Notes: a model not told the origin generated them from the sequence alone. Positions 19,547 to 31,238 are shown, numbered from the stretch's first letter. The stretch is DNA of 64,000 bases from Halalkalibacter akibai JCM 9157 (GCF_000513135.1 NZ_BAUV01000017.1:1-64000), one strand, 5' to 3'. Program-made: numbers and translations.

Positions 19547-19572
19547 GTGGGAGGTATTACCGCTAAAACCAC
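19547..19572 (+). promoter_or_regulatory. Probable L1-binding leader, rplA copy
   Basis: GTGG (19547-19550) pairs with CCAC (19569-19572), with GGT/ACC inside. It shares GTGGGAGG and the ACCACAT tail with the element before rplK, and lies just before the rplA RBS (GAGGAGG, about 19577), where bound L1 could block initiation. Confidence 0.5.
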
Positions 19573-19592
19573 ATTCGAGGAGGAAATATAGC

Positions 19593-20288
19593 ATGGCTAA
19601 GAAAAGTAAAAAGTATGTAGATGCTCTTAAACTTGTTGATCGTGATACTGCGTACCAAGTAGAAGAGGCGATTGAATTAGTTAAAAAAACAGCAACTGCT
19701 AAGTTTGATGAAACGGTAGAAGTAGCTGTTCGTCTTGGGGTAGATCCTAAGAAAGCAGACCAACAAATTCGTGGTGCTGTTGTACTTCCAAACGGAACAG
19801 GTAAAACACAACGTGTGCTTGTATTTGCTAAAGGTGAAAAAGCTAAAGAAGCTGAAGCAGCTGGAGCAGATTTCGTAGGTGATGAGGATATGATCAATAA
19901 AATCAACCAAGGTTGGTTTGAATTTGATGTAATCGTAGCAACACCTGATATGATGGCGCAAGTTGGTAAACTTGGTCGTGTGCTTGGACCTAAAGGTTTA
20001 ATGCCAAATCCTAAAACTGGTACGGTAACATTTGATGTAACTAAAGCTGTTAATGAAATCAAAGCAGGTAAAGTAGAATACCGCGTTGATAAAGCTGGTA
20101 ACATCCACGTGCCTATCGGTAAAGTTTCTTTTGAAACTGAAAAGCTTTCTGAGAACTTCAAAACAATTATTGAAACTCTAGTAAAAGCAAAGCCTGCTGC
20201 TGCTAAAGGAACTTACATGAAGAATGTAGCAATTGCATCTACAATGGGTCCTGGAGTACGCGTTAACGCATCTGCATTAGCTAGATAA
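19593..20288 (+). CDS. rplA: Ribosomal protein L1
   Basis: A 231-residue 50S stalk protein that binds 23S rRNA and releases E-site tRNA; it also represses its own operon. Recognised by [43 protein letters not shown] and the C-terminal [16 protein letters not shown] follows CGAGGAGGAAAT. It stands downstream of the proposed L1-binding motif. Confidence 0.97.
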   Translation: MAKKSKKYVDALKLVDRDTAYQVEEAIELVKKTATAKFDETVEVAVRLGVDPKKADQQIRGAVVLPNGTGKTQRVLVFAKGEKAKEAEAAGADFVGDEDMINKINQGWFEFDVIVATPDMMAQVGKLGRVLGPKGLMPNPKTGTVTFDVTKAVNEIKAGKVEYRVDKAGNIHVPIGKVSFETEKLSENFKTIIETLVKAKPAAAKGTYMKNVAIASTMGPGVRVNASALAR

Positions 20289-20295
20289 TTAATAA

Positions 20296-20324
20296 TTGAC
20301 ATATATGTTTTGTGTGTGTATACT
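20296..20324 (+). promoter_or_regulatory. Promoter of rplJ-rplL
   Basis: TTGACA (20296-20301), 17 bp, TATACT (20319-20324): a near-consensus sigma-A promoter, placing the L10 leader at the transcript's 5' end. Confidence 0.85.
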
Positions 20325-20364
20325 CTTAAGAGTGTCTTACACAAGACGCTTTAAAATTGAATGT

Positions 20365-20493
20365 CATACCGTAGACAGTAGGTGTGGTTATCCACTTAAT
20401 TTCCTGCCGAGGTAAGCGATAGATACAGTGATCTGTGTTTGTATGCCCTCATGTCTACATGGGGGCTTTTTATATGCTTCTTTTGACGGTATG
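20365..20493 (+). promoter_or_regulatory. L10 leader with attenuator
   Basis: Long-range pairing of CATACCGT (20365-20372) with ACGGTATG (20486-20493) encloses a terminator: GCCCTCATG (20445-20453), loop TCTA, CATGGGGGC (20458-20466), T run 20467-20471. This fits the Firmicute L10 leader, where L10(L12)4 binding stops transcription of rplJ-rplL. Confidence 0.8.
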
Positions 20494-20519
20494 GTACGAA
20501 AACCATAGGAGGTGTAAGA

Positions 20520-21017
20520 ATGAGCGTATTAGAACAAAAAAAGCAAGTTGTTTCTGACATTGCTGCGAAACTACGTGATAGTAAATCAACAGTAGTTGTT
20601 GATTACCGTGGATTAAACGTTTCTGAAGTAACTGAACTTCGTAAACAGCTTCGTGAAGCTGGCGTTGAGTTTAAAGTATACAAAAATACTCTTGCTCGCC
20701 GTGCGACTGCAGAAGCAGAACTTACTGCTCTTGATGAGCAATTAGTAGGTCCAACTGCGATTGCTTTCAGTGCTGATGATGTTATTGCTCCTGCAAAGGT
20801 AATTAACGAATTCGCTAAAAAGCATGATGCTCTTGAGATCAAAGCTGGTGTTATTGAAGGTCAAGTAGCTACTGTTGCTGAAGTAAAAGCTCTTGCTGAA
20901 CTTCCATCACGCGAAGGTCTTCTTTCAATGCTTGCAAATGTACTTCAAGCTCCAGTTCGTGGACTTGCATTGGTTACAAAAGCTGTTGCAGAACAAAAAG
21001 AAGAACAAGGCGCATAA
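20520..21017 (+). CDS. rplJ: Ribosomal protein L10
   Basis: The stalk base protein: the N-terminal domain binds 23S rRNA and L11, and the C-terminal helix ([27 protein letters not shown] onward) holds L7/L12 dimers. 165 residues; the start [11 protein letters not shown] matches the family, with RBS ATAGGAGGTG. Downstream of the autoregulatory leader and followed by rplL. Confidence 0.97.
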   Translation: MSVLEQKKQVVSDIAAKLRDSKSTVVVDYRGLNVSEVTELRKQLREAGVEFKVYKNTLARRATAEAELTALDEQLVGPTAIAFSADDVIAPAKVINEFAKKHDALEIKAGVIEGQVATVAEVKALAELPSREGLLSMLANVLQAPVRGLALVTKAVAEQKEEQGA

Positions 21018-21124
21018 TAATCAAGTTTATAAAACTAGATTCAAAGCAGCCTAATAGTAATAGAACGTATTTAGTTTGCTAATTACGTAAAAACAAATAA
21101 AACCAATAATAGGAGGATTTTAAA

Positions 21125-21487
21125 ATGACTAAAGAACAAATCATTGAAGCAGTTAAAGAAATGACTGTTTTAGAACTTAATGACCTTGTAAAAGCTATCG
21201 AAGAAGAATTTGGTGTAACTGCTGCTGCTCCTGTAGCTGTAGCTGCTGCTGGTGGAGACGCTGGTGCTGCTGAACAAACTGAGTTTGATGTAATCCTTGC
21301 ATCTGCTGGTGGTTCTAAAATCAACGTAATCAAAGTTGTTCGTGAAATCACAGGTCTTGGTCTTAAAGAAGCAAAAGCTCTTGTTGATGGCGCTCCAGCT
21401 CCAATCAAAGAAGGTGCTTCTAAAGAAGAAGCTGAAGAAGCTAAAGCTAAGTTAGAAGAAGCAGGCGCTTCTGTAGAAGTTAAGTAA
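21125..21487 (+). CDS. rplL: Ribosomal protein L7/L12
   Basis: A 120-residue stalk protein that recruits translational GTPases. It has an N-terminal dimerisation part ([26 protein letters not shown]), an Ala-rich hinge near residues 35-52, and the globular C-terminal domain with [27 protein letters not shown] terminator follows 12 bp after the stop. Confidence 0.98.
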   Translation: MTKEQIIEAVKEMTVLELNDLVKAIEEEFGVTAAAPVAVAAAGGDAGAAEQTEFDVILASAGGSKINVIKVVREITGLGLKEAKALVDGAPAPIKEGASKEEAEEAKAKLEEAGASVEVK

Positions 21488-21498
21488 TAGTTTTTAAG

Positions 21499-21528
21499 AA
21501 AAGGATTCGCTTTTGCGAGTCCTTTTTT
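21499..21528 (+). terminator. Terminator after rplL
   Basis: AAGGATTCGC (21501-21510) pairs with GCGAGTCCTT (21515-21524, one G-T pair), with T residues to 21528. Confidence 0.85.
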
Positions 21529-21590
21529 AATTGATCCTGATTTAGTCTATAATAGAAGTGAAAGTGTATGCGTTAGAAGGGAGTGCAGTT

Positions 21591-22193
21591 ATGTCTGACC
21601 ATTATTATACGGAAAATCCGAATGTGGACAGTCAAGAAAGAGACTGGTCATTTGTCTTAAGGGGAAATAAGTTATCGTTTTATTCTGATCGAGGTGTTTT
21701 TTCAAAAAAAGAAGTAGACTTTGGGAGTAAGTTGTTAACTGATGTTTTTTCCTTCCCTGAAGTAAGAGGAGATATCCTTGATGTGGGCTGCGGATACGGA
21801 CCGATAGGGTTATCAATAGCTAAAACGGATTTAGATCGCACGGTACATATGATAGATGTAAATGAGCGTGCATTATCGTTATCTCAAAAGAATGCAGATA
21901 GAAATCAAATTACGAATGTTCAAATCTATAAAAGTGATCGCTTAGAAAATGTTGATACTAAAGGTTTTGCTGCTATTGTTACGAATCCACCTATTCGTGC
22001 AGGAAAACAGATTGTCCATTCTATCTTTGAACAAGCTCAACAGCATTTAACTAGTGGTGGAGAGCTTTGGGTTGTCATTCAAAAAAAACAAGGTGCACCT
22101 TCTGCTGTTGAAAAACTAGAAACTCTATTTCAAGAGGTGGAAGTTTTAGAGAAGAAAAAAGGCTATTATATTATTAGAGCAAAAAAGATTTGA
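21591..22193 (+). CDS. ybxB: YbxB, RsmC/RlmG-like methyltransferase
   Basis: A SAM-dependent methyltransferase of the rRNA guanine-N2 type. Motif I is ILDVGCGYGPIGL and the catalytic NPP motif is TNPPIRAGK, typical for N2-guanine methylation. ATG 21591 follows AAGGGAG and matches the start of B. subtilis YbxB; the frame opens earlier but without an RBS. A TATAAT at 21548-21553 may be its -10, although the -35 is weak. The position between rplL and rpoB is conserved. The exact rRNA target is unknown. Confidence 0.88.
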   Translation: MSDHYYTENPNVDSQERDWSFVLRGNKLSFYSDRGVFSKKEVDFGSKLLTDVFSFPEVRGDILDVGCGYGPIGLSIAKTDLDRTVHMIDVNERALSLSQKNADRNQITNVQIYKSDRLENVDTKGFAAIVTNPPIRAGKQIVHSIFEQAQQHLTSGGELWVVIQKKQGAPSAVEKLETLFQEVEVLEKKKGYYIIRAKKI

Positions 22194-22218
22194 CCTAGCT
22201 TGTCTTTTGTGATATTGT
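22190..22218 (+). promoter_or_regulatory. Promoter of rpoB-rpoC
   Basis: TTGACC (22190-22195) overlaps the ybxB stop; after 17 bp comes TATTGT (22213-22218), preceded by TGA (extended -10). It gives a leader of about 290 nt. Confidence 0.6.
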
Positions 22219-22334
22219 TATTTAATGCGTATAACTACCTATTTTTAGATCGTAAAACTTAAAAAAGTCAAGTGGCAATTTTTGAATAAGGTTAAAGAGT
22301 AGTGGTTATACTGGAATAATCGAATGAAGCTTGT

Positions 22335-22410
22335 GAAAATAGATTCATTATCTATTTTCTTGTTAAAAGAAAGAAATCGAGCTTTCTTTTAATGTACGTA
22401 CATATTTTTT
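22335..22410 (+). promoter_or_regulatory. Tandem hairpins in the rpoB leader
   Basis: GAAAATAGA (22335-22343) pairs with TCTATTTTC (22351-22359). TTAAAAGAAAG (22363-22373) pairs with CTTTCTTTTAA (22382-22392). The palindrome ATGTACGTACAT (22392-22403) follows and runs into ATTTTTT (22404-22410), resembling a weak terminator. The remainder of 22219-22515 shows no open frame I trust. Function unknown; attenuation or mRNA processing is plausible. Confidence 0.5.
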
Positions 22411-22515
22411 GTGCGAGTTCTGCTTAATCTATAAAAATGTGTAATCTAGTTGATTTTTGTTAATTAGATGAAACGTTTTTAGATACTATAACGCGAGATT
22501 TGAGGGGTGAATCAG

Positions 22516-25500
22516 TTGACAGGTCAACTAGTTCAGTATGGACGCCACCGCCAGCGGAGAAGCTATGCAAGGATTAACGAAGTATTAGAGTTGCCAAATT
22601 TAATTGAGATTCAAACGGCATCCTATCAGTGGTTTCTTGATGAGGGCCTACGAGAGATGTTCCAGGATATTTCTCCAATTCAAGATTTTACAGGAAACTT
22701 AGTTCTAGAATTTATTGATTATAGTCTCGGAGAACCAAAGTATCCAGTTGATGAATCAAAAGAACGTGATGTTACATATGCAGCACCATTACGTGTAAAG
22801 GTTCGCTTAATCAATAAAGAAACTGGTGAAGTAAAAGAACAAGAAGTGTTTATGGGAGATTTCCCTTTAATGACAGAAACGGGGACATTCGTCATTAACG
22901 GTGCCGAACGTGTTATTGTTTCTCAGCTTGTTCGATCTCCAAGTGTTTACTACAGTCAAAAAACGGATAAAAACGGTAAAAAAGGCTTTACGGCTACAGT
23001 GATTCCAAACCGTGGTGCATGGTTGGAGCTTGAGACAGATGCCAAAGATATCGTTTATGTTCGTATCGACCGCACAAGAAAAATACCAGTGACGGTTCTT
23101 TTGCGTGCGTTAGGTTTCGGATCTGATCAAGAGATCATTGATTTATTAGGCGAAGATGAATATCTTCGTAATTCGTTAGAAAAAGACAACACTGACGGAA
23201 CGGAAAAAGCGTTACTAGAAATTTACGAACGCTTGCGTCCGGGTGAACCGCCTACTGTTGAAAACGCAAAAAGCTTATTAGATTCACGTTTCTTTGATCC
23301 TAAACGCTATGATTTAGCCAATGTTGGTCGTTATAAGATTAATAAAAAGCTTCATATTAAGAATCGTTTATTCAACCAACGTCTAGCTGAGACTTTAATT
23401 GATCCTGAAACAGGGGAAGTTATTGCCGAAGAAGGAACACTACTAGATCGTCGTACACTTGATAAAATTCTACCTTATATTGAAAATAACGTAGGGTTCC
23501 GTCATGTAAACGCATCAGGTGGCGTTGTTGGTGATGAGGATATTGAACTACAATCTATTAAAATTTACGCTCCGAATGATCAAGACGGTGAAAGAACAAT
23601 CCGTGTAATTGGAAATGCAATGGTAGATCGTTCAGTTAAGCACATTACTCCAGGAGATATCATTGCTTCCATTAACTACTTCTTCAATTTATTACATGGT
23701 GTTGGCGACACGGACGATATTGATCATTTAGGTAATCGTCGTCTCCGTTCAGTTGGAGAGTTATTGCAAAATCAATTCCGTATCGGATTATCCCGTATGG
23801 AACGTGTTGTTCGTGAGAGAATGTCAATTCAAGATCCGAATATGATTACGCCACAAGCGTTAATCAACATTCGACCTGTTATTGCTTCTATTAAAGAGTT
23901 CTTTGGTAGTTCTCAGCTTTCACAGTTCATGGATCAAACGAACCCATTAGCTGAGTTAACACATAAGCGTCGTTTATCTGCTTTAGGGCCAGGTGGTTTA
24001 ACACGTGAACGTGCAGGGTTTGAAGTGCGTGACGTTCACTATTCTCACTACGGTCGTATGTGTCCAATTGAAACACCAGAGGGACCGAACATCGGTTTAA
24101 TTAACTCATTATCTTCATATGCAAAAGTAAATGAGTTTGGATTTATGGAAACTCCATATCGTCGTGTTGATCCTGAAACAGGAAAAGTGACGACACAAAT
24201 TGATTACTTAACAGCTGATGAAGAGGATAACTATGTAGTCGCTCAAGCGAATGCTCGTTTGTCTGAAGATGGTTCGTTTATCGATGATAATATTATCGCT
24301 CGTTTCCGCGGAGAAAACACGGTTGTTCCTCGCGAACGTTTAGATTATATGGATGTATCACCAAAGCAAGTAGTTTCAGCAGCGACATCGTGTATTCCTT
24401 TCTTAGAGAATGATGACTCTAACCGTGCCCTAATGGGAGCGAACATGCAACGTCAAGCTGTACCTTTACTTGTTCCTGAAGCACCTATTGTAGGAACTGG
24501 GATGGAGCATGTATCGGCAAGAGATTCTGGTGCTGCGATTGTTTCTAAGTCAAAAGGAATTGTTGAACGTGTAACAGCTAAAGAAATCTGGGTCCGTCGC
24601 TTAGAAGAAGTGGACGGTAAAGAAGTTAAAGGTGACCTAGATAAGTATAAATTACAAAAATATATTCGTTCGAACCAAGGAACTAGCTATAACCAACGCC
24701 CTATTGTTGCTGAAGGGAATGTTGTAGAAAAGCGTGAGATTTTAGCTGACGGTCCTTCAATGGAGCTAGGTGAAATGGCGCTTGGCCGTAACGTAATGGT
24801 TGGCTTTATGACTTGGGATGGATATAACTATGAGGATGCGATCATTTTAAGTGAGCGCCTTGTAAAAGATGATGTATACACTTCAGTCCATATTGAAGAG
24901 TATGAATCTGAAGCTCGTGATACAAAGCTTGGACCTGAAGAAATCACACGTGATATCCCGAACGTTGGGGAAGATGCTCTTAAAAATCTTGATGAGCGTG
25001 GTATTATTCGTACAGGTGCTGAAGTAAAAGATGGAGATATTCTAGTTGGTAAAGTAACGCCTAAAGGTGTTACAGAATTAACAGCTGAAGAACGTCTTTT
25101 ACATGCAATATTCGGTGAAAAAGCTCGTGAAGTACGTGACACTTCTCTTCGCGCTCCGCATGGTGGAGATGGAATTGTCCTAGATGTTAAAATCTTCAAT
25201 CGTGAAGATGGCGATGAGTTACCACCTGGTGTAAATCAGTTGGTTCGCGTCTACATCGTTCAAAAGCGTAAAATTCATGAAGGCGATAAAATGGCTGGTC
25301 GTCATGGTAACAAAGGGGTTATCTCTCGTATTCTTCCTGAGGAAGATATGCCTTACTTACCAGATGGTACGCCGATTGACATCATGTTAAACCCACTTGG
25401 GGTTCCTTCTCGTATGAACATTGGTCAGGTGCTAGAGTTACATTTAGGTATGGCGGCTCGCAGACTTGGCATTCACGTTGCATCTCCTGTTTTTGATGGT

Positions 25501-26058
25501 GCGAATGAGGAAGATGTTTGGGGTACGATTGAAGAAGCTGGAATGGCACGTGATGGAAAAACCATTCTTTATGATGGACGTTCTGGTGAGCCATTTGATA
25601 ACCGTGTTTCCGTAGGTATTATGTATATGATTAAACTTGCGCACATGGTTGATGATAAGCTACATGCTCGTTCTACTGGACCTTATTCTCTTGTTACGCA
25701 ACAACCACTTGGTGGTAAAGCTCAATTTGGAGGTCAGCGTTTCGGTGAGATGGAGGTTTGGGCATTAGAAGCATATGGTGCTGCTTATACACTTCAAGAA
25801 ATCTTAACAGTAAAATCAGATGATGTTGTTGGTCGTGTTAAAACGTACGAAGCGATTGTTAAGGGTGAAAATGTCCCTGAGCCTGGTGTTCCAGAATCGT
25901 TTAAAGTTTTAATCAAAGAGCTTCAATCTCTAGGGATGGATGTTAAGATGTTATCAAGTAATGAAGAAGAAATTGAAATGAGAGAGCTTGATGATGAAGA
26001 TGATCAGACAAGTGAAAAGCTTAACCTGAACTTTGAATCAAGTGAATCCAACGTATAA
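22516..26058 (+). CDS. rpoB: RpoB, RNA polymerase beta subunit
   Basis: Catalytic-core subunit of RNA polymerase. TTG at 22516 gives [20 protein letters not shown] as in B. subtilis, whose rpoB also begins with TTG; GAGGGGTGA lies 7 bp upstream. An in-frame GTG at 22507 overlaps that RBS. 1180 residues. The rifampicin region (about residues 465-490, [20 protein letters not shown]) has the usual sensitive residues. C-terminal [23 protein letters not shown] is complete, and the tail is short and acidic ([11 protein letters not shown]). Confidence 0.98.
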   Translation: MTGQLVQYGRHRQRRSYARINEVLELPNLIEIQTASYQWFLDEGLREMFQDISPIQDFTGNLVLEFIDYSLGEPKYPVDESKERDVTYAAPLRVKVRLINKETGEVKEQEVFMGDFPLMTETGTFVINGAERVIVSQLVRSPSVYYSQKTDKNGKKGFTATVIPNRGAWLELETDAKDIVYVRIDRTRKIPVTVLLRALGFGSDQEIIDLLGEDEYLRNSLEKDNTDGTEKALLEIYERLRPGEPPTVENAKSLLDSRFFDPKRYDLANVGRYKINKKLHIKNRLFNQRLAETLIDPETGEVIAEEGTLLDRRTLDKILPYIENNVGFRHVNASGGVVGDEDIELQSIKIYAPNDQDGERTIRVIGNAMVDRSVKHITPGDIIASINYFFNLLHGVGDTDDIDHLGNRRLRSVGELLQNQFRIGLSRMERVVRERMSIQDPNMITPQALINIRPVIASIKEFFGSSQLSQFMDQTNPLAELTHKRRLSALGPGGLTRERAGFEVRDVHYSHYGRMCPIETPEGPNIGLINSLSSYAKVNEFGFMETPYRRVDPETGKVTTQIDYLTADEEDNYVVAQANARLSEDGSFIDDNIIARFRGENTVVPRERLDYMDVSPKQVVSAATSCIPFLENDDSNRALMGANMQRQAVPLLVPEAPIVGTGMEHVSARDSGAAIVSKSKGIVERVTAKEIWVRRLEEVDGKEVKGDLDKYKLQKYIRSNQGTSYNQRPIVAEGNVVEKREILADGPSMELGEMALGRNVMVGFMTWDGYNYEDAIILSERLVKDDVYTSVHIEEYESEARDTKLGPEEITRDIPNVGEDALKNLDERGIIRTGAEVKDGDILVGKVTPKGVTELTAEERLLHAIFGEKAREVRDTSLRAPHGGDGIVLDVKIFNREDGDELPPGVNQLVRVYIVQKRKIHEGDKMAGRHGNKGVISRILPEEDMPYLPDGTPIDIMLNPLGVPSRMNIGQVLELHLGMAARRLGIHVASPVFDGANEEDVWGTIEEAGMARDGKTILYDGRSGEPFDNRVSVGIMYMIKLAHMVDDKLHARSTGPYSLVTQQPLGGKAQFGGQRFGEMEVWALEAYGAAYTLQEILTVKSDDVVGRVKTYEAIVKGENVPEPGVPESFKVLIKELQSLGMDVKMLSSNEEEIEMRELDDEDDQTSEKLNLNFESSESNV

Positions 26059-26060
26059 AA

Positions 26061-26096
26061 AGCTTTTGGGAGCTAGTGTTCTAGTTCCCTCAAGCT
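26061..26096 (+). terminator. Hairpin between rpoB and rpoC
   Basis: GGGAGCTAG (26068-26076) pairs with CTAGTTCCC (26081-26089), and outer AGCTT (26061-26065) with AAGCT (26092-26096). The T run after it is weak, so partial termination or RNA processing is more likely than a full stop. Confidence 0.45.
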
Positions 26097-26190
26097 GTCT
26101 TTATAAAAGATATGTGTGCAAATCTCTTTAAACTAGTTAATTTATTCACGAGCTCAATTAGACACGGAAACGAAAAGGGAGGTTGGCCCC

Positions 26191-29100
26191 TTGATAGATG
26201 TAAATAATTTCGAATATATGAAAATTGGTCTTGCTTCACCAAACAAAATCCGCTCTTGGTCAAGAGGGGAAGTTAAGAAGCCTGAAACAATCAATTATCG
26301 TACTTTGAAGCCTGAAAAGGATGGTCTTTTCTGTGAACGTATTTTTGGTCCTACAAAAGACTGGGAATGTCATTGCGGAAAGTACAAACGAGTTCGTTAC
26401 AAAGGTGTAGTTTGTGACCGTTGTGGAGTAGAAGTAACACGAGCTAAAGTTCGTCGTGAGCGTATGGGTCATATCGAATTAGCGGCACCAGTTTCACACA
26501 TTTGGTATTTCAAAGGAATTCCAAGTCGTATGGGTCTTGTACTTGATATGTCTCCGCGTTCTTTAGAAGAAGTAATTTATTTTGCTTCTTATGTGGTGAC
26601 AGATCCAGGCGATACACCACTTGAGAAGAAACAACTGTTATCTGAAAAAGAATATCGTACATATCGTGATAAGTATGGTCGTTCCTTCAATGCACAAATG
26701 GGTGCGGAAGCGATTCGTAAGTTACTTGCAGATATCGATTTAGAAAAAGAAGTAGGTCTATTAAAAGAGGAACTAGTAACAGCTCAAGGTCAACGTCGTA
26801 CACGTGCGATTAAACGACTTGAAGTGTTAGAAGCATTCCGTAACTCTGGAAATGAGCCTTCTTGGATGATTTTAGATGTTCTTCCTGTTATTCCACCTGA
26901 GCTTCGTCCAATGGTGCAATTAGATGGTGGACGTTTTGCAACTTCTGATTTAAATGATTTGTACCGCCGAGTAATTAACCGTAACAATCGACTTAAGCGT
27001 CTACTTGATCTAGGTGCGCCTAACATTATCGTTCAAAATGAAAAGCGTATGCTTCAAGAAGCGGTTGATGCACTTATTGACAATGGTCGTCGTGGTCGTC
27101 CGGTAACAGGACCTGGTAACCGTCCGTTGAAATCACTTTCTCATATGTTAAAAGGGAAACAAGGGCGTTTCCGTCAAAATCTACTAGGAAAACGTGTTGA
27201 CTATTCTGGTCGTTCCGTTATCGTAGTAGGCCCGAATCTTAAAATGTTCCAATGTGGGTTGCCGAAAGAAATGGCACTTGAATTATTCAAGCCATTTGTC
27301 ATGAAGGAACTTGTAAGTAAAGGTCTTGCACATAACATCAAGAGTGCAAAACGTAAAGTTGAGCGAGTTCAGCCTGAAGTCTGGGATGTTTTAGAAGAAG
27401 TTATCCGTGAGCATCCAGTTCTACTAAACCGCGCTCCGACTCTTCACCGTCTTGGTATTCAAGCATTTGAACCAACACTTGTTGAAGGTCGTGCAATTAA
27501 GCTTCACCCGCTTGTATGTACAGCTTATAACGCTGACTTTGATGGAGACCAAATGGCCGTTCACGTGCCTTTATCTGCTGAAGCTCAAGCTGAGGCTCGT
27601 ATTTTAATGTTGGCAGCCCAAAACATCTTAAATCCGAAAGATGGTAAGCCGGTTGTTACACCATCACAGGATATGGTTCTTGGTAACTATTATTTAACGA
27701 TGGAAAGAGATAATGCAAAAGGTCAAGGTTCTATCTTTAAAGATACGAACGAAGCTTTAATTGCTTATCAAAATGGGTATGTACATCTGCATAGCCGTGT
27801 AGCTATTCCCGTAGCTTCACTTAACAAACCTACGTTTAGTGAAGAGCAAAAGGATAAAATGCTATTAACAACTGTTGGTAAATTAATTTTTAACGAGATT
27901 CTTCCTGAATCTTTCCCTTATATTAATGAACCGACGCAATTTAACTTAGAAATTGAAACACCTGAAAAATACATTGTTCCTAGTTCAACTGATGTAAAGA
28001 AACATTTTGAAAATAGTGAGCTTGTCTTACCATTTAAGAAAGGTTTCTTAGGGAACGTCATTGCGGAAGTATTTAAGAAGTTTGCTATTGCAGAAACATC
28101 AAAAATGCTAGACCGTATGAAAGAATTAGGATTCAAATATTCTACAAGAGCTGGTATTACGGTTGGGGTTGCCGATATCGTTGTATTAGCCGAGAAGAAA
28201 GAAATTATTGAACAGGCAGAACTTAAAGTTGAGAAAATCTTAAAACAGTTCCGTCGTGGTTTGATTACAGAAGAAGAGCGTTATGATCGTGTAATCTCTG
28301 TATGGAGCGAAGCGAAAGACGTAATTCAAAATAAGTTAATGGGTACGCTTGATCGTAGTAACCCAATCTTTATGATGAGTGACTCTGGTGCCCGTGGTAA
28401 CGCATCTAACTTTACACAGTTAGCTGGTATGCGTGGTCTAATGGCTAACCCGTCTGGTCGAATCATTGAGTTACCAATTAAATCCTCGTTCCGTGAGGGT
28501 CTTACAGTACTCGAGTATTTCATCTCGACACATGGTGCGCGTAAAGGTCTTGCCGATACCGCTCTTAAAACAGCTGACTCAGGTTATTTAACTCGTCGTC
28601 TAGTTGACGTTGCTCAAGATGTAATTGTTCGTTCTGACGATTGTGGTACAGACCGTGGTTTAGCGGTTCAAGCTATTAAAGAAGGTAACGAAATTATTGA
28701 AAACTTATATGATCGCTTAGTTGGTCGTGTGGTATTCAAAACTCTTAAGCATCCTGAAACAGGAGAAGTATTGGTTAAGAGAAATGACTTAATTGATGAA
28801 GATATTGCAAGAGCAATTATAGAAGCTGGTGTAGAAGAAGTAACAATCCGCTCTGTCTTTACTTGTGATACTCGCCATGGTGTATGTAAGAAGTGTTACG
28901 GCCGTAACTTAGCTACTGGTAGCGATGTAGAAGTAGGAGAAGCGGTAGGTATTATCGCAGCTCAGTCTATCGGTGAGCCAGGAACTCAGCTTACAATGCG
29001 TACATTCCATACAGGTGGGGTTGCAGGAGACGATATTACACAAGGTCTTCCGCGTATCCAAGAGATCTTTGAAGCGCGTAACCCTAAAGGTCAAGCGGTT

Positions 29101-29814
29101 ATCTCTGAAATTGATGGTGAGGTTATCGATTTCAAAGAAGGAGACAAACGCGAAGTTACAATTAGAAGTGAGATGGAAACAAAGAGCTATGCTATTCCTT
29201 ATGGAGCTCGTATCAAAGTTCAAATTGGTGATTTTGTTAAGTTCGGTGAGCCGATTACTGAAGGTTCAATCGATCCTAAAGAATTGCTGAAAGTTAAAGG
29301 AATGAGCGGCGTTCAAGAATACTTACTTCGTGAAGTTCAAAAAGTTTACCGTATGCAAGGGGTAGAAATTGGCGATAAGCACGTTGAAGTAATGGTTCGT
29401 CAAATGCTTCGTAAAGTACGTGTAGTAGATGCTGGTGAAACAAAAGTATTACCAGGATCATTAATTGAAATTCAACAATTTAACGATGAAAACAAGAAAG
29501 TACTTCTTGAAGGACAACGACCTGCTACAGGTAAGCCAGTATTACTTGGTATTACAAAGGCATCACTTGAAACAGATTCATTCTTATCAGCAGCTTCGTT
29601 CCAAGAAACAACACGTGTCTTAACTGATGCTGCTATTAAAGGTAAGAGAGATGAACTTCTTGGTCTAAAAGAAAATGTAATCATCGGTAAGCTAGTACCA
29701 GCTGGTACGGGAATGCCAAGATATCGTCACTTAAACATCACTTCTGAATATGATCAAGCTGAAACAGAAGCAGCAGATCAACCAGTTGCTGAGGGTGCAC
29801 TTACTCACGAGTAA
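26191..29814 (+). CDS. rpoC: RpoC, RNA polymerase beta' subunit
   Basis: The largest subunit, 1207 residues. The N-terminal zinc site is [20 protein letters not shown], the catalytic Mg-binding motif NADFDGD lies at residues 447-453, and the trigger-loop/bridge-helix region contains [14 protein letters not shown]. The second zinc site is [16 protein letters not shown] at 26191 after AAAGGGAGGTTGG matches the start of B. subtilis RpoC ([13 protein letters not shown]). Confidence 0.98.
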   Translation: MIDVNNFEYMKIGLASPNKIRSWSRGEVKKPETINYRTLKPEKDGLFCERIFGPTKDWECHCGKYKRVRYKGVVCDRCGVEVTRAKVRRERMGHIELAAPVSHIWYFKGIPSRMGLVLDMSPRSLEEVIYFASYVVTDPGDTPLEKKQLLSEKEYRTYRDKYGRSFNAQMGAEAIRKLLADIDLEKEVGLLKEELVTAQGQRRTRAIKRLEVLEAFRNSGNEPSWMILDVLPVIPPELRPMVQLDGGRFATSDLNDLYRRVINRNNRLKRLLDLGAPNIIVQNEKRMLQEAVDALIDNGRRGRPVTGPGNRPLKSLSHMLKGKQGRFRQNLLGKRVDYSGRSVIVVGPNLKMFQCGLPKEMALELFKPFVMKELVSKGLAHNIKSAKRKVERVQPEVWDVLEEVIREHPVLLNRAPTLHRLGIQAFEPTLVEGRAIKLHPLVCTAYNADFDGDQMAVHVPLSAEAQAEARILMLAAQNILNPKDGKPVVTPSQDMVLGNYYLTMERDNAKGQGSIFKDTNEALIAYQNGYVHLHSRVAIPVASLNKPTFSEEQKDKMLLTTVGKLIFNEILPESFPYINEPTQFNLEIETPEKYIVPSSTDVKKHFENSELVLPFKKGFLGNVIAEVFKKFAIAETSKMLDRMKELGFKYSTRAGITVGVADIVVLAEKKEIIEQAELKVEKILKQFRRGLITEEERYDRVISVWSEAKDVIQNKLMGTLDRSNPIFMMSDSGARGNASNFTQLAGMRGLMANPSGRIIELPIKSSFREGLTVLEYFISTHGARKGLADTALKTADSGYLTRRLVDVAQDVIVRSDDCGTDRGLAVQAIKEGNEIIENLYDRLVGRVVFKTLKHPETGEVLVKRNDLIDEDIARAIIEAGVEEVTIRSVFTCDTRHGVCKKCYGRNLATGSDVEVGEAVGIIAAQSIGEPGTQLTMRTFHTGGVAGDDITQGLPRIQEIFEARNPKGQAVISEIDGEVIDFKEGDKREVTIRSEMETKSYAIPYGARIKVQIGDFVKFGEPITEGSIDPKELLKVKGMSGVQEYLLREVQKVYRMQGVEIGDKHVEVMVRQMLRKVRVVDAGETKVLPGSLIEIQQFNDENKKVLLEGQRPATGKPVLLGITKASLETDSFLSAASFQETTRVLTDAAIKGKRDELLGLKENVIIGKLVPAGTGMPRYRHLNITSEYDQAETEAADQPVAEGALTHE

Positions 29815-29831
29815 TTATTTTCGAAGAATAG

Positions 29832-29860
29832 TTGACACGAAGTAGTGTGAGTGATAATAT
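29832..29860 (+). promoter_or_regulatory. Promoter upstream of ybxF-rpsL
   Basis: TTGACA (29832-29837), 17 bp, TAATAT (29855-29860), with TGA before the -10 (extended). Confidence 0.8.
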
Positions 29861-29905
29861 ATCCTAGTGTGCCTGAGAAAAACCTGTTGCTTTGGAGGAT
29901 GAAAC

Positions 29906-30154
29906 ATGTCTTATGAAAAAGTTTTACAGGCAAATGACCTAGTAATAGGTACGAAACAAACGCTAAAGGCGCTTGACGAAGGTATAGTTTCAGAGGTTTA
30001 TATAGCTAAAGATGCTGAGTACCGTGTCATATACAAGGTTGAAGCAATTGCTAAAGCCAAAGATATACCATTATTATATGTCGACTCAATGAAGAAGCTT
30101 GGAAAAGCTTGTGGAATTGAAGTTGGCGCAGCCACTGTCGCTTTAAGAAAGTAA
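29906..30154 (+). CDS. ybxF: YbxF, L7Ae-family K-turn-binding protein
   Basis: An 82-residue L7Ae/L30e-type protein. B. subtilis YbxF binds kink-turn RNA. The conserved KLGKACGIEVGAATVAL near the C-terminus is the RNA-binding core, and the start MSYEKVLQANDLVIGTKQTLKAL is that of the family. RBS TTGGAGGATG. First gene of the rpsL-rpsG-fusA-tuf group. Confidence 0.93.
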   Translation: MSYEKVLQANDLVIGTKQTLKALDEGIVSEVYIAKDAEYRVIYKVEAIAKAKDIPLLYVDSMKKLGKACGIEVGAATVALRK

Positions 30155-30158
30155 ATAG

Positions 30159-30198
30159 AAGTTTTTGCCACGCGGTGACATCCGTTTGGCAAAAACTT
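30159..30198 (+). terminator. Long hairpin between ybxF and rpsL
   Basis: AAGTTTTTGCCA (30159-30170) pairs perfectly with TGGCAAAAACTT (30187-30198), with a small CGG/CCG pairing in the loop, then TCCTTTT. It may terminate part of transcription or form an rpsL leader element. A second small hairpin, ACCAC (30218-30222) with GTGGT (30231-30235), follows. Confidence 0.55.
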
Positions 30199-30267
30199 TC
30201 CTTTTGCCTAAAGATGAACCACCAGGACCAGTGGTCTTAATTTATTCAATGAGAGGAGGAAATATCA

Positions 30268-30687
30268 ATGCCTACAATTAATCAACTAATTCGTAAAGGA
30301 CGCGTTGCAAAAGTTAAGAAGTCAGATTCTCCTGCTCTTAACAAAGGTTTTAACAGCTTCAAGAAAGCTCAAACAAACCTTTCTTCACCACAAAAACGTG
30401 GAGTTTGTACTCGTGTTGGTACAATGACACCGAAGAAACCGAACTCGGCTCTTCGTAAATATGCTCGTGTACGCTTAACGAACCAAATTGAAGTTACTGC
30501 TTATATCCCAGGTATCGGTCACAACTTACAAGAGCACAGTGTTGTTCTTATCCGTGGTGGACGTGTAAAAGATTTACCAGGGGTACGTTACCATATCGTT
30601 CGTGGAGCTCTTGATACGGCTGGTGTTCAAAACCGTATGCAAGGTCGTTCAAAATATGGTACTAAGCGTCCAAAAGAGAAAAAGTAA
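30268..30687 (+). CDS. rpsL: Ribosomal protein S12
   Basis: A 30S decoding-site protein, 139 residues. The streptomycin-related loops [11 protein letters not shown] and [14 protein letters not shown] have the ordinary (sensitive-type) lysines. RBS GAGAGGAGG. Followed by rpsG. Confidence 0.98.
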   Translation: MPTINQLIRKGRVAKVKKSDSPALNKGFNSFKKAQTNLSSPQKRGVCTRVGTMTPKKPNSALRKYARVRLTNQIEVTAYIPGIGHNLQEHSVVLIRGGRVKDLPGVRYHIVRGALDTAGVQNRMQGRSKYGTKRPKEKK

Positions 30688-30716
30688 TCTAATTTTTATT
30701 GAAGGGAGGGAAAACA

Positions 30717-31187
30717 ATGCCTCGTAAAGGACCAGTTACTCGTCGTGACGTATTACCAGATCCGATTTACAAATCAAAGCTTGTTACACGTCTAATCAAC
30801 CGTATTATGGAAGATGGAAAACGTGGAAAAGCACAAACGATTCTTTATAACGCATTTGAATTAGTTAAAGAACGTAGTGGAAATGATCCTATGGAAGTAT
30901 TTGATCAAGCACTTAAAAACATCATGCCTGTACTTGAAGTAAAGGCTCGTCGTGTTGGTGGAGCAAACTACCAAGTGCCGATCGAAGTTAAACCTGAGCG
31001 TCGTACTACATTAGGACTTCGTTGGTTAGTAAACTATTCACGTCTTCGTGGTGAGAAGACGATGGAAGAGCGTTTAGCTAACGAGATTCTTGATGCAGCT
31101 AACAATGCAGGTGCTTCTGTTAAGAAGCGTGAAGATACACACAAAATGGCGGAAGCGAACAAAGCGTTTGCTCACTACCGTTGGTAA
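30717..31187 (+). CDS. rpsG: Ribosomal protein S7
   Basis: A 156-residue 30S head protein that nucleates assembly and touches E-site tRNA. ATG 30717 follows GAAGGGAGGG; the start [16 protein letters not shown] and the end [15 protein letters not shown] match the family. Confidence 0.98.
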   Translation: MPRKGPVTRRDVLPDPIYKSKLVTRLINRIMEDGKRGKAQTILYNAFELVKERSGNDPMEVFDQALKNIMPVLEVKARRVGGANYQVPIEVKPERRTTLGLRWLVNYSRLRGEKTMEERLANEILDAANNAGASVKKREDTHKMAEANKAFAHYRW

Positions 31188-31238
31188 GATCAAAAACTTT
31201 AATCTAAAATTGATTGAAACAGGAAGGAGAAATACCCT

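Noticed and set aside
19541-20161. Long minus-strand frame of about 200 codons over rplA
   Set aside because: It mirrors the rplA codon pattern, and no RBS or homology is apparent.
23914-23990. Possible rifampicin-resistance change in rpoB
   Set aside because: The region matches the sensitive Bacillus sequence at the usual positions.
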